Shown: positions 53,188-62,351, numbered from the stretch's first letter. The stretch is 64,000 nucleotides of DNA from Cellvibrionaceae bacterium (GCA_021151825.1 JAGKWQ010000001.1:558001-622000), one strand, 5' to 3'. Translations and numbers: made by a program. The notes: a model not told the origin generated them from the sequence alone.

Positions 53188-54750
53188 ATGCAGAAAATTA
53201 TGATCGCACTTATAGCCCTGCTAAGTATTCCAACGCAAGCTGTTATTGATGAACGTTTTCCAGAAGCACCGACACCTATAAACAGCACAAATATACTGCG
53301 CTTTCAGTATATGTCCCATGAAGGTGCAGAATGTACCGTAGGCAATAACACTCGCTTGAGTTCGCGGGTACCGTTCTATGTTTACGCTCCCGCAATAAAC
53401 AACACACAAGTAAAAACGGGAAAATTTTCCGCACTGATTTTTTTACACGGCATGGGAGAACAAGGTCCATCCATGTTAAACATGTGTTACTCACGCGACG
53501 ATACATACTATGCATCTATCGCCAACACTTTGAATAAAGTTGAAAATCAGGCGGGCGGACCGGGGGCGGCAATGCTCGCAGGAAAATTTAATCCCGCTGA
53601 AGATATGGTGGTAATTATTCCACAATCCATGCAACGAGGAGGCTTCTCTACCGATGTTATTCGTCGCGTAATTTCCGATGCCGCAATTCAAATGGCCAAT
53701 AAAGGCATTGAATTGGATACAGACCGGATTTATCTCACCGGTTTAAGCATGGGCGGCGGCAGCTTGATGCAATATATTGCTAATAACCCCAATCATTTTG
53801 CAGCGGCTATTCCTATTGAGGCTGCCGGTGGAATTGATGCTTGCTGGTTACGCACGCACAATGTTTCATTCTGGGGTTTTGCCGGAGGAGCGTCTGGCAA
53901 TATGGGGGCGGGCACGTTGCTGAATATTATCAATGGTACCAGTGCCTGCCCCGATTCAACTATTGAATATACAAACTCCGCATACACCTGCGTATACAGC
54001 AACAAAAGTTGCACACGCTTGTCTGCACCACGCCCGAATAATTTGCGCGCAACTTTTATGCCGGCAAACGGCCATAGTGGATGGCGCGAGGTTTACAACG
54101 GCACTCACAGTGCGTTGCCAACTACCGAAAAAAATATTTACAACTGGTTGCTGACACAAAAAAATTCTGATCAGGGAAAACCGCTTTTTCCTATTCAATA
54201 TCCGGGGACCAGTAATTCATCAACAGCATCAATAAGCTCTGCTCATTCATCAAGTAGTTTGCCTAACACTAGCAGTTCGTTTGCATCCAGCTCACTAATT
54301 TCCAGTTCAACAGGAGGCACTCTTTCCAGCGTATCATCGTCTATCAGTTCAACTCCAACAGGCAATCCCACGACTATTTTGCTAACCCCATCGATGATTT
54401 TACCCGGCTCACCAGGAAACCCGGAAGCGCTGGTAGATGAGCAAACATCAACAGCTCCTACAAGTTACTGGTTTGCTGGCTGGTCAACCAGCATCTATCC
54501 GGTGAGCGCCATTATTGATTTGGGCCGCGAATACACACTTACAGAAATAACACTCTATGATGCAAACGGAACAGGATTAGTGGAATTTTCCGATGCCGAT
54601 CCAGCGCACTCCCAAAGTGTTATTGTCTCGGATGGATTAACTCGCTATTTGGCATTCACCAATTACAACGTCAACGTGCAAACACGTTATCTGCGCGTGA
54701 AAAAATACAATGCAGCGACACTGAGCGAAATAAAGCTGAAAGGCTATTAA
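53188..54750 (+). CDS. Secreted modular esterase with C-terminal discoidin-like module
   Basis: A 520-residue protein. A signal peptide of about 18 residues ends TQA. Residues 30-330 form an alpha/beta-hydrolase of the CE1/PHB-depolymerase-like type: the oxyanion loop FLHGMGEQG, the nucleophile elbow GLSMGG with Ser187 and the catalytic His296 in ANGHSGW. A serine-rich linker (about 342-396) leads to a C-terminal beta-sandwich (about 400-520, SAIIDLGREYTLTEITLYD and TRYLRVKKYN) resembling the discoidin/F5-8C carbohydrate-binding type. The likely job is removal of ester groups from plant or microbial polysaccharide. It is the only gene in its transcription unit. The exact ester is unknown. Confidence 0.82.
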   Translation: MQKIMIALIALLSIPTQAVIDERFPEAPTPINSTNILRFQYMSHEGAECTVGNNTRLSSRVPFYVYAPAINNTQVKTGKFSALIFLHGMGEQGPSMLNMCYSRDDTYYASIANTLNKVENQAGGPGAAMLAGKFNPAEDMVVIIPQSMQRGGFSTDVIRRVISDAAIQMANKGIELDTDRIYLTGLSMGGGSLMQYIANNPNHFAAAIPIEAAGGIDACWLRTHNVSFWGFAGGASGNMGAGTLLNIINGTSACPDSTIEYTNSAYTCVYSNKSCTRLSAPRPNNLRATFMPANGHSGWREVYNGTHSALPTTEKNIYNWLLTQKNSDQGKPLFPIQYPGTSNSSTASISSAHSSSSLPNTSSSFASSSLISSSTGGTLSSVSSSISSTPTGNPTTILLTPSMILPGSPGNPEALVDEQTSTAPTSYWFAGWSTSIYPVSAIIDLGREYTLTEITLYDANGTGLVEFSDADPAHSQSVIVSDGLTRYLAFTNYNVNVQTRYLRVKKYNAATLSEIKLKGY

Positions 54751-54789
54751 TAAGAAGGCTATTAACAAATAGCCGTTGGAATATCAAAA

Positions 54790-54817
54790 AAAAACGCCGC
54801 ATTACTGCGGCGTTTTT
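54790..54817. terminator. Bidirectional intrinsic terminator
   Basis: AAAAACGCCGCA and TGCGGCGTTTTT pair around TTAC. It lies between the ends of the esterase and the chitinase genes. Confidence 0.92.
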
Positions 54818-54858
54818 CATATCCACTTAACTAACAATGAATGGAGAGTAGCAATCAA

Positions 54859-56172
54859 TTAACAACCCAAATTGTTACCCGCCGTTCCACCGATGATTTG
54901 GAGGATACGGTTGTACTCATTAATCCTGCTTTGTACTTGCGCCTGATTGCCACCATTACATTCGATTGAACCGTTGATAGTACGGATGGTTTCGCCAAAG
55001 CCATAGTTGTTAACAATATTGTCGTGTGCCGGGCGATAACCTGAACCACTCTGGGTCATCCAGAACCAAAGTGCTGTCTGCCAGGCCACTTTCGAATTTT
55101 GCTCAACGATCTCGGGATTACGACGCAAATCCAGCCCCAAAGCAGCACCAGCGGCGCAGTAGTTACCATTGTGGCTCAATTGAATCGGACCACGGCCGTA
55201 ATATTGCTTGCCAGGCTCACAGGGGCAAGTTGCCAGATTTCCCCAATCACTGCAGTACAAACCTCGCGCAATCTCGGTCACATGTACAAAGCTACCGGTT
55301 TCATGGGAGAAGTTAGCAAGCGCCGCAGCCGCCTCACGTTTTTTGAGTTGGATATCGCCAGTACCGGCAAATGTCGGGTAAGTCGCTGTCGCTTCAACCA
55401 AACCGGCATAGGTGTAGAAAGGATTGCGCCCCGGGAACATTTGGTTAAATTGCGCTTCGCTTACCACTGCCCCAAAACCAGTTCCAGGATTGGACACACT
55501 TGAACTGGTACCGGTGCCATTACAACCGCTGGTTGGCTCCCAGAACCAGGTGCTGATCAGTGGATCATAACCGGGGTTGTCATACTTGGCGCGGAAGGTG
55601 CCGCCGTTATAGCTCACGGTATTGCCTGCGTAATACATCCTTCCGGCAACCCAGGCTGCGCAAGTGCCGTTATTGCCTGAACTGCTCGAGGTATTGGTTC
55701 CGCCCGGGCAAGATGCAACCGGCTCCCAATACCAGGTGCTGATCACTGGGTCATAACCGGGATTCTCATTTTTCGCACGGTAGAAAGCACCGTTGTATCT
55801 AACCACTACACCTATCTGGTAATTAGTGCCGGCAGCCCAGTTAGGGCAATTGCCGCCGGTGTTTGGCGTGCTTGACGCTACGCTGGATCGAGCGCTTGAA
55901 ACCGGAGTTGAACTGGTAGTTGTGGTACCGCAAGAGCCGAGGTTATTCCAGGCTTCACCTGATGCCCAACCCGTGCCAGGCGCGTAAGGGCCGCCAATAG
56001 AACACCAGCCGGCAATTTTACAACTAAACGCACTGCCGGCGTTTTGCACAATCGCATTGTTAGTGTACGAGCGGCCATCAACATATTGGGCCACGCCATT
56101 ACAGTTATAGGCATATGCCTGGGCCGATAATAAAAGTGTTGCAGCAACACCAAGGAATTTTTTGATATTCAT
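54859..56172 (-). CDS. GH19 chitinase with CBM73 and two CBM5 modules
   Basis: A 437-residue secreted enzyme. After a signal peptide (1-21, ending YAYA-like), residues 22-81 resemble CBM73 (VDGRSYTNNAIVQNAGS, CKIAGWCSIGGPYAPGTGWA). Two CBM5 repeats follow at about 109-155 and 171-217 (VVVRYNGAFYRAKNENPGYDP, STWYWEP). Serine/threonine linkers separate them. The GH19 domain (about 232-437) has HETGSFVHVTE with Glu291 and Glu300, 9 residues apart as in bacterial GH19 enzymes, and the GRGPIQLSHNGNY motif. It cuts chitin by inversion. GACAACGTTGTC lies about 240 bases upstream of the start. Confidence 0.95.
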   Translation of the reverse strand: MNIKKFLGVAATLLLSAQAYAYNCNGVAQYVDGRSYTNNAIVQNAGSAFSCKIAGWCSIGGPYAPGTGWASGEAWNNLGSCGTTTTSSTPVSSARSSVASSTPNTGGNCPNWAAGTNYQIGVVVRYNGAFYRAKNENPGYDPVISTWYWEPVASCPGGTNTSSSSGNNGTCAAWVAGRMYYAGNTVSYNGGTFRAKYDNPGYDPLISTWFWEPTSGCNGTGTSSSVSNPGTGFGAVVSEAQFNQMFPGRNPFYTYAGLVEATATYPTFAGTGDIQLKKREAAAALANFSHETGSFVHVTEIARGLYCSDWGNLATCPCEPGKQYYGRGPIQLSHNGNYCAAGAALGLDLRRNPEIVEQNSKVAWQTALWFWMTQSGSGYRPAHDNIVNNYGFGETIRTINGSIECNGGNQAQVQSRINEYNRILQIIGGTAGNNLGC

Positions 56173-56524
56173 TGACTATCACCTGTCCTGTTTTCCCCTC
56201 GTGGAAGGGAATGGTTGATTTATTTGAACGAGTACAGCAGGTCGAGCGATACGATTTGGACGGAAACTACAGAGAGGATTACACCAACGTAAACTGCTAA
56301 ATTCGCTTTCACTTATCGTATTTATTGCAATGAAAAGACGTTGTATTACTACAGCCTATTCACTTGATTCAGGCAGATACTGCATGCCGAAAAAGCAGGC
56401 TACGCCCATCAGACAACGTTGTCAAAGAGTTGCGTCCGTTTGGCGAGTAGCACTTTTACGAATTTAAAGTGGGAAGAAAAAGTACGAATATCGGTAGGAA
56501 AACGGGATAAAAAGGCGAAAAGAA
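56173..56524. other. Gap upstream of chitinase gene
   Basis: About 350 bases. It holds the operator candidate at 56412-56423 and the downstream part of the terminator for the glycosyltransferase gene. No gene is recognised. Confidence 0.6.
56412..56423. promoter_or_regulatory. Palindromic operator candidate GACAACGTTGTC
   Basis: Perfect 12-base palindrome identical to that at 1234-1245 and one step from that at 28408-28419. It is about 240 bases upstream of the chitinase start and followed by CAAA as at the LPMO site. Confidence 0.6.
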
Positions 56525-56540
56525 TTACTTATTTTTCGCC
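56509..56540 (-). terminator. Terminator overlapping the glycosyltransferase stop
   Basis: On the minus strand GGCGAAAA pairs with TTTTCGCC around an 11-base loop, followed by five Ts. The left arm is inside the last codons of the glycosyltransferase gene, with the stop codon in the loop. Confidence 0.85.
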
Positions 56541-57811
56541 TCAATCCACTGTCCCATGTATTGGGTGCTTTTATGGTGATGATGACGGAGCATCTGGCCG
56601 ATAAAATTATGACTTCGCTCCAGCACAATATCGTCAATCAGCAACTCCAAACGCTGCTGTAATAACTGATTGAAATCAGCGGCCGCAAAATAATGATGCA
56701 GAATAGTAAATCCCGAACCCTGTGCATCACGCCACAAGGATTGGTCGTTATATAAAGCCACTGCGGCAGCGGCAATTGCCTCCGCATCATCCACAATCGC
56801 GCCGCCCCATGATAAATCCCCACGCATGGATTCAGCACCAATGGTTGTGGTCACACTGGGTGTGCCGGCGCGCATGGCATCCATTAATTTACCTTTAATA
56901 CCTGCACCAAAACGCAGTGGCGCCAGGCACACCCGCGCTTGTTGCATTACCGCATTGGCATCATCCGCCCAGCCTTTTACATAAAATCCTTCTTTTGCAT
57001 TGTGCAGTTGAGTGGCTTTAGGCGGGGGGTAAGCGCCGTAAATATGCAGATCTACTTGAGGTAATTGTGTACGAATCAGCGGCCACAATTGGTGCTTTAA
57101 CCAAAGCACGGAATCCCAATTAGGCTCATGGCGAAAATTGCCTATCGCAATAAAATGCTGGCGATTGGAAAAATCCGGTAATGCGTTTTCCTGAAACGTT
57201 ACAGGCGATAAAAATGGAACATAAAATAATAATTGCGCGGGAACTGAAAAATGCTGCTGCAGGAATTGCATTTCAAATTCAGAAATCATCAGGCTCAAAT
57301 CACAACGGAAAATCGATGCAACTTCACGCAACGCCATATCCTGATCATACATATATTGATATAACTCAGCGGCACTTGCTGTAACAGGTCCAACTGCTTG
57401 TTTTTCTTTTTCTGTTACACATTTTTTCTGCGCAATTTTTAATAACTGCTGCCGCGCATGGCGCAAACTATGGAAGTCTTCAGTATCCAGAACACGCAAC
57501 GCTTGCGGGCAAGCCTGGGCAACCCGCCAACCAAATTGTTCTTCGGTAAAAAATCGATCAAATAACACCAAATCCGGTTGCAGATTTTTTACAAACTCAT
57601 CAAAACTACTGCAATTTAATGTAATTGCTTTTTCAACTACATCGAGAGTAGTTAAATCAAAGCGATGCTCTGAAAGCAGTGCAGCAGATGCGAACACAAC
57701 CTCGCAGCGCATCTGCAAAAACAAGCGAACCAATTCCAGTATGCGTGTGCCAGCAGCGGAAGATTTAGGCTCCGGCCACACATAACCGATAATCAGAACT
57801 GTGCGAATCAC
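56525..57811 (-). CDS. GT4-type glycosyltransferase
   Basis: A 428-residue protein with a Rossmann-like start (VLIIGYVWPEPKSSAAG) and a C-terminal nucleotide-sugar domain with FIAIGNFRHEPNWDSVLWLK, FYVKGWADD, CLAPLRFGAGIKGKLMDAMRAGTPSVTT. This is the retaining GT4 (glycosyltransferase group 1) pattern, with the acidic lysine/glutamate pocket less clear than usual. It starts at GTG, overlapping the rnk stop as GTGA. The sugar and acceptor are unknown. Co-translation with rnk is suggested by the overlap. Confidence 0.82.
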   Translation of the reverse strand: MIRTVLIIGYVWPEPKSSAAGTRILELVRLFLQMRCEVVFASAALLSEHRFDLTTLDVVEKAITLNCSSFDEFVKNLQPDLVLFDRFFTEEQFGWRVAQACPQALRVLDTEDFHSLRHARQQLLKIAQKKCVTEKEKQAVGPVTASAAELYQYMYDQDMALREVASIFRCDLSLMISEFEMQFLQQHFSVPAQLLFYVPFLSPVTFQENALPDFSNRQHFIAIGNFRHEPNWDSVLWLKHQLWPLIRTQLPQVDLHIYGAYPPPKATQLHNAKEGFYVKGWADDANAVMQQARVCLAPLRFGAGIKGKLMDAMRAGTPSVTTTIGAESMRGDLSWGGAIVDDAEAIAAAAVALYNDQSLWRDAQGSGFTILHHYFAAADFNQLLQQRLELLIDDIVLERSHNFIGQMLRHHHHKSTQYMGQWIEAKNK

Positions 57812-58215
57812 AAATGAAAATCGCCCGCGCGCTCTGGCTGGTATTCAATTGCATCAATGTGCACCCGCATAGTTTTCTGTGCATCAATTTGCCACTCGAT
57901 TTCCTGTCCAACAGAAAGTCCGAGCAAGGCGCCGCCCAAGGGAGTCAGGATAGAAATATTATTTTCGTTCGCGCCCTGATCCTTTGGATAAACCAATGTT
58001 TTTACCATGGTCACGCCTGTGACAAGAACAGTAAAACGCACGCGGGAATTCATTGTTACCAGCGTTGGCGGCACTGCTGTTGGCTCAACCACTTCAGCGC
58101 GATCCAACTCGGCAAACAAACGATCTTTTACATCATCATATGCAGGTGGCAATCCATCCAGCACTGATTCAATGCGTTTAAAGTCCAGAGCAGAAACGGT
58201 AATTGCAGGTAACAT
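57808..58215 (-). CDS. rnk: Nucleoside diphosphate kinase regulator, GreA/GreB family
   Basis: A 135-residue protein of the Rnk type: an N-terminal helical part (ISALDFKRIESVLDG-like and LFAELDRAEVV) and a C-terminal FKBP-like domain with VYPKDQGANENNISILTPLGGALLGLSVGQEIEW. Rnk binds RNA polymerase like GreA but has a short coiled coil. The start at 58215 has GGGGGA upstream; earlier methionines give a long unlikely leader. The stop overlaps the glycosyltransferase start by 4 bases. Confidence 0.9.
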   Translation of the reverse strand: MLPAITVSALDFKRIESVLDGLPPAYDDVKDRLFAELDRAEVVEPTAVPPTLVTMNSRVRFTVLVTGVTMVKTLVYPKDQGANENNISILTPLGGALLGLSVGQEIEWQIDAQKTMRVHIDAIEYQPERAGDFHL

Positions 58216-58357
58216 ACTTATTTCCCCCAAAAGCAAAATGCCAACAACAAAGTTGCTGGCAAGATTCGAAATAACAAGGTGAAAGCCGATAATAGGCCAG
58301 CGGCGCAAAAACAGCAAGCCTTAAAAAGTTAGCAGATTTTTGTACTAAAACTACACA

Positions 58358-59644
58358 TTAACGCGATTTCTTCAACCAACTCACCAACCCATGCCCTGCT
58401 GCACGTCCGGACGCAAAACAGCCAGTCAGCAGATATCCACCGGTAGGCGCATCCCAATCCAGCATTTCACCGGCGCAAAAAACTCCAGGAATTTTAGTGA
58501 GCATAAAAGTGTTATCAATTTCTTTGGCAGCAATCCCCCCGGCACTGCTAATCGCTTCATCAATAGGGCGAGTCGCGATTAAGGTCAGGGAAAGTTTTTT
58601 TATCGACAAAGTAAGCAACTCTGGATTTTCAAACGTGCTCTTAGTGGTGAACTCGCGTAACAATGCCAATTTCGCTGGCGATAAATTTAATTGCTTGCGC
58701 AAAAAATTGCTAAGCGAATTTTTCTCGCGCGGCTTTTTCAAACGCTGCACAATTTTATCGTGCGACAAATCAGGCAACAGATCTAAATTCAATAACGCCG
58801 AACCTTGCTGTAGTAATTGTTCGCGCAAATATTTTGATAGTGCGTAGACACCCGTGCCTTCAATACCATAAGCACTGATAATCGCTTCCGATAAAACACT
58901 GCGCACCCGCCCCTCACTATCAACACAACTTAAACCCACACCATTTAACGGTGCACCAGCATGCTGCTCACGCAACAAGTCGCTCCATGCAATATCAAAC
59001 CCGCAATTGCTGGGCACCAATTCATTTACTTGCACCTGATGCTCATTCAATAACGACACCCATGCACCATCAGAACCCAGACGCTGCCAACTGGCTCCGC
59101 CCAGCGCCAACAACATCGCGTCTGCAGAAACCGTTTTGGTAACAGCAATTTTATTTTCCGTTGTAGAGAAAATTAATTGATGGCTTTCATTGTCCTTTAA
59201 TTTTTCCCCCCACCCCAACCAGCGATGACGAGGATAAATTTTTACGCCTAATTCACGCAGCCGATGCAACCAGGCGCGCAGCAATGGAGCGGCTTTCATA
59301 TCAGTGGGAAATATACGTCCGGATGTTCCAACAAATGTATCGATGCCGAGACCATGCACCCAATTGCGCAATGCTGTTGCATCAAATTGTTTAAGCGCAT
59401 TAACAAAATTGGCATGTGCAGAATAGCGCGCGCGAAAATCTTCTGCGGGTTCCGCATGGGTAATATTCATCCCCCCTACACCAGCCAATAAAAACTTTCG
59501 CCCTACTGACGGCATCGCATCATAAACAGACACATGATGCCCCGCAGAAGCAATCACTTCCGCCGCCATTAATCCCGCCGGGCCGCCACCAATAATCACT
59601 ACAGTTTTTGCAGGGGCAATATCAAAAATATCAAGTTGATTCAC
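58358..59644 (-). CDS. HI0933/PP_4765-type flavoprotein
   Basis: A 428-residue NAD(P)/FAD-dependent enzyme. The FAD motif is VVIIGGGPAGLMAAEVI near the start, followed by KFLLAGVGGMNITH, and the C-terminal closing FAD motif is PGVFCAGEMLDWDAPTGGYLLTGCFASGRAAGH. These fit the HI0933 superfamily and the PP_4765 subgroup. The redox substrate is unknown. It lies alone between rnk and the folded repeat. Confidence 0.85.
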   Translation of the reverse strand: MNQLDIFDIAPAKTVVIIGGGPAGLMAAEVIASAGHHVSVYDAMPSVGRKFLLAGVGGMNITHAEPAEDFRARYSAHANFVNALKQFDATALRNWVHGLGIDTFVGTSGRIFPTDMKAAPLLRAWLHRLRELGVKIYPRHRWLGWGEKLKDNESHQLIFSTTENKIAVTKTVSADAMLLALGGASWQRLGSDGAWVSLLNEHQVQVNELVPSNCGFDIAWSDLLREQHAGAPLNGVGLSCVDSEGRVRSVLSEAIISAYGIEGTGVYALSKYLREQLLQQGSALLNLDLLPDLSHDKIVQRLKKPREKNSLSNFLRKQLNLSPAKLALLREFTTKSTFENPELLTLSIKKLSLTLIATRPIDEAISSAGGIAAKEIDNTFMLTKIPGVFCAGEMLDWDAPTGGYLLTGCFASGRAAGHGLVSWLKKSR

Positions 59645-59705
59645 AATAAAAACGCCGATGAGAAAATTAATTCTGCATCGGCGTTCTTTTGGAACTACAA
59701 AGGTA

Positions 59706-59819
59706 GCGGTTTGGGTTCCGGTGTATTTTTCAAGACCGTGGGCCGCTGGGATGCGGACGACGAGCCCCCATGGATGGGTTCACGGCGTGTCTTGAAAAAT
59801 ACACCGGAACCCAAATCGC
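59706..59819. repeat. Cloverleaf-shaped intergenic palindromic element
   Basis: Two 31-base arms (59706-59736 and 59789-59819) are inverted repeats with one mismatch; the inner 27 bases match perfectly. The 52-base centre holds two small hairpins: CCGC/GCGG (59743-59756) and CCCA/TGGG (59767-59778). Together they could fold as a four-way junction. It fills the gap between the flavoprotein start and the esterase stop. The sequence resembles a repeat I have seen in other marine gammaproteobacteria; only one copy is in this window. Confidence 0.8.
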
Positions 59820-59835
59820 GGGGCTAATAGAAAAA

Positions 59836-61848
59836 CTATTTCACACTGGCCTCAAACGGCGATGCAGGCAGACCCGCACTATTATACAGATTTGCGCCTT
59901 CAGGGTTATCCGCCCACGCATAACGCACCCATTTCGGCTCAGCGACCGAATCCGCTGACACGATTAACTGGTCTCTCTTAACTTCCGCCCTTGCCCACAC
60001 AAACTTCTTATCAGCGCCCGCCACAGCAATACGCTTCAATTCACCGCCGCGCACGTCCAATCCCTTACCTGCATCCGTAAAGCTCAGTATCAATTTATTG
60101 CCTTTGGCTTTCACTTTCTGCAGAGTCGGGCCCGACACCAATAATGATTTTTTACCATAAGCCAACTTATTCGCACTTAATGCCAAACGCTCACCAACGG
60201 TTTGTTTATCCAATGGATGAATATCATTCCACTCGCCCACATCAATCGCGACGGTCATCGCAGTATTTTTCAATTCCAATGTCTGACGCTGGGCTTCGCG
60301 CAACTGCGCCCATTTGCTTTCTGTCGGTTGTTCATAGGCAGGCAAAAAGTTCGCTAACTGCACAAACAAAAATGGAAAATCGCCTTGCTTAAACTGAGCG
60401 CGCCAATCGCGAATTAAATCGGCAAACAAATAACGATATTCAGAGGTACTTGCCGCACAACTTTCATCGGCGCACTGACCGGCTGGCTGGCGATGCACAC
60501 CCTGCGCATCGGCACGATCCACATTGGATTCGCCCTGGTACCAAATCACCCCTTTAATTTTTAAGGGCAATGCCGGCGCTAATTTCGCGTTAAACAATGA
60601 CGATGGCAAATAATGCAAGGTTGTCGTTGGTTGCATGGAAGCGGTGCGTGCGGCAATTTGGTATTTCCATTCACCTTTCAAGTCGATTGACTCATCACCG
60701 AAAATACCTTCACCCAACAATAGCGCGTAACGTTTATCTTTCACAAAACCGGCATTCGCTGAATAACTGGTGATACGAACACTAATGCTATTCAGCCCCG
60801 CTTTTAACACACCCGCAGGAACCGCATAAATACGCGGCGGATATTGATAACCGGTTTTGCCTACCAATTGCCCATTCACATACACCTGATCACCATCAAC
60901 GATACAACCCAGCCACAGCGTTGCTTTTTTTGCAGCTTGCGCAGCAGTTAATTCAATTGTTTTGCGAACCCACACGGCCCCGTTGGTAAAATCGCTCCCT
61001 TGCTCCTTAAGAAAACCGGGAATTTGCAACGATTTCCAATCTGCAATATTTAATTTTTCCTGCTGCCAATTATTTTTCAAACCAATATCCGTCGCATCCA
61101 AATCAGCATACCACTTATCGCTACTGGCCTTATCTTTCACAATAGTTGCCTGCACATAAGCATCATCTTTAAATGGTTGTAATTTTTGTTGGTAATGGGG
61201 ATATTTATCCAATACCGATTCGCTCACCCAAGCCTCTGCCGGTGAACCACCGACAGGAATCGTGACCAAACCAATCGGTACATTATTTTCGGCATGAAGT
61301 TTTTGCATAAAGAAAAAACCAACGGCAGAAAACGTGGCCATATTTTCCGACGTCGCAGTTTTCCATTGGCCTTGCGTGTAATCCTGTAACGGACCTTTAA
61401 ATCCATAAGCAACAGGTACATTAAACTCACGAATGTTTGGTTGGTTGGTAGATTCAATTAATCCCGGGTATTTGTATTTCACGCGATTTAGTGGCAGCTC
61501 CATATTGGATTGCCCCGCCGCAATCCATAAATCACCCAGCAAAATATTTTGTCGGATTAGCTGGTTCTTACCGCTAACTTTTAACTCGTGAGGACCACCG
61601 GCCTTAAATGCGGGAAAAGTCACCGACCAGCGTCCATCTTTAGTGACTGTCGATAGCTCCTTGCCTGCAAAATTAACGGTAACCTTCTCCCCCTCATCCG
61701 CCCATCCCCATACAGTCAACGGTTTATCGCGTTGCAGGATAGCACCGTCACCCAGCAAGCGAGGGAGATTGACATCGGCAAAGACTTGGGTGGTCGCTAG
61801 CGAAAGCAACGCCAGAGCAGCAAATTTGGATAATATTGTTTGCTTCAT
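59836..61848 (-). CDS. Sialate O-acetylesterase-like (CE20-type) esterase
   Basis: A 670-residue secreted SGNH-type esterase. A signal peptide ends TTQVFA. The first catalytic block is DLWIAAGQSNMELPL with the serine nucleophile, the second is VIWYQGESNV, and the last is DIHPLDKQTVGERLA with the Asp-His pair. A jelly-roll insert (about 265-400, TIELTAAQAAKKATLWLGCIVDGDQVYVNGQLVG) interrupts the domain, as reported for the CE20 xyloglucan acetylesterase group. It likely removes acetyl groups from xyloglucan or similar glycans. The start is uncertain; ATGs 9 and 21 bases further upstream are possible. Confidence 0.85.
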   Translation of the reverse strand: MKQTILSKFAALALLSLATTQVFADVNLPRLLGDGAILQRDKPLTVWGWADEGEKVTVNFAGKELSTVTKDGRWSVTFPAFKAGGPHELKVSGKNQLIRQNILLGDLWIAAGQSNMELPLNRVKYKYPGLIESTNQPNIREFNVPVAYGFKGPLQDYTQGQWKTATSENMATFSAVGFFFMQKLHAENNVPIGLVTIPVGGSPAEAWVSESVLDKYPHYQQKLQPFKDDAYVQATIVKDKASSDKWYADLDATDIGLKNNWQQEKLNIADWKSLQIPGFLKEQGSDFTNGAVWVRKTIELTAAQAAKKATLWLGCIVDGDQVYVNGQLVGKTGYQYPPRIYAVPAGVLKAGLNSISVRITSYSANAGFVKDKRYALLLGEGIFGDESIDLKGEWKYQIAARTASMQPTTTLHYLPSSLFNAKLAPALPLKIKGVIWYQGESNVDRADAQGVHRQPAGQCADESCAASTSEYRYLFADLIRDWRAQFKQGDFPFLFVQLANFLPAYEQPTESKWAQLREAQRQTLELKNTAMTVAIDVGEWNDIHPLDKQTVGERLALSANKLAYGKKSLLVSGPTLQKVKAKGNKLILSFTDAGKGLDVRGGELKRIAVAGADKKFVWARAEVKRDQLIVSADSVAEPKWVRYAWADNPEGANLYNSAGLPASPFEASVK

Positions 61849-61980
61849 AATTGTAAAATTCATAGGCATATTTTCATTATTGGTTATAAGCAGTTAGGTG
61901 AGGCACTTGTATACCAGACAAAAGCATAAACCAAGTTTTATCGTTTGCGTCGACTTTTACAGAAATTGATTAACCCAATA

Positions 61981-62006
61981 AAAAAGGCAGCCTGGCTGCC
62001 TTTTAA
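61981..62006 (-). terminator. Terminator after DUF3144 gene
   Basis: AAAAGGCAGC and GCTGCCTTTT pair around CTG, followed on the minus strand by a T-run. It lies 25 bases past the DUF3144 stop. Confidence 0.85.
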
Positions 62007-62030
62007 AAAAAAAGATACGTTCCGAATGCG

Positions 62031-62351
62031 CTACTCGGTCGACTCACGATGACCAATCAACGCCGTGTAATTCTCGCGATAATCCTCCATGTGTTCTTTT
62101 AAATGATCGCGAAAACGGCCCGTGAGGTAATTGGTGGTGCCTTCAACATCTTCAGCAAATTCACTTTTATCAAGCGATGAATGAGCCACCACGAACGCGT
62201 TAAAACGCGCTGCCGCGTTGAGTAATGCCGCAGCCACAATACCGGGATCTGCCGCATCACAAGCCTCATTCGCCTGGCTGATAAACGCTTCTACTTGCCC
62301 CCAGTAAATATCTTCATCATTCACCGTTGAACCATCGTTTACATCGGACAT
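62031..62351 (-). CDS. DUF3144 small cytosolic protein
   Basis: A 106-residue helical protein. The segments FISQANEACDAADPGIVAAALLNAAARFNAFVVAH and YLTGRFRDHLKEHMEDY fit the DUF3144 family of unknown function. The ATG at 62351 has GTGAGG before it; two upstream methionines are less likely. It is flanked by terminators and is its own transcription unit. Confidence 0.8.
   Translation of the reverse strand: MSDVNDGSTVNDEDIYWGQVEAFISQANEACDAADPGIVAAALLNAAARFNAFVVAHSSLDKSEFAEDVEGTTNYLTGRFRDHLKEHMEDYRENYTALIGHRESTE

Noticed and set aside
59636..59827. Short frame inside the cloverleaf element
   Set aside because: Its sequence is only the translation of the inverted repeat, with no independent evidence of coding.
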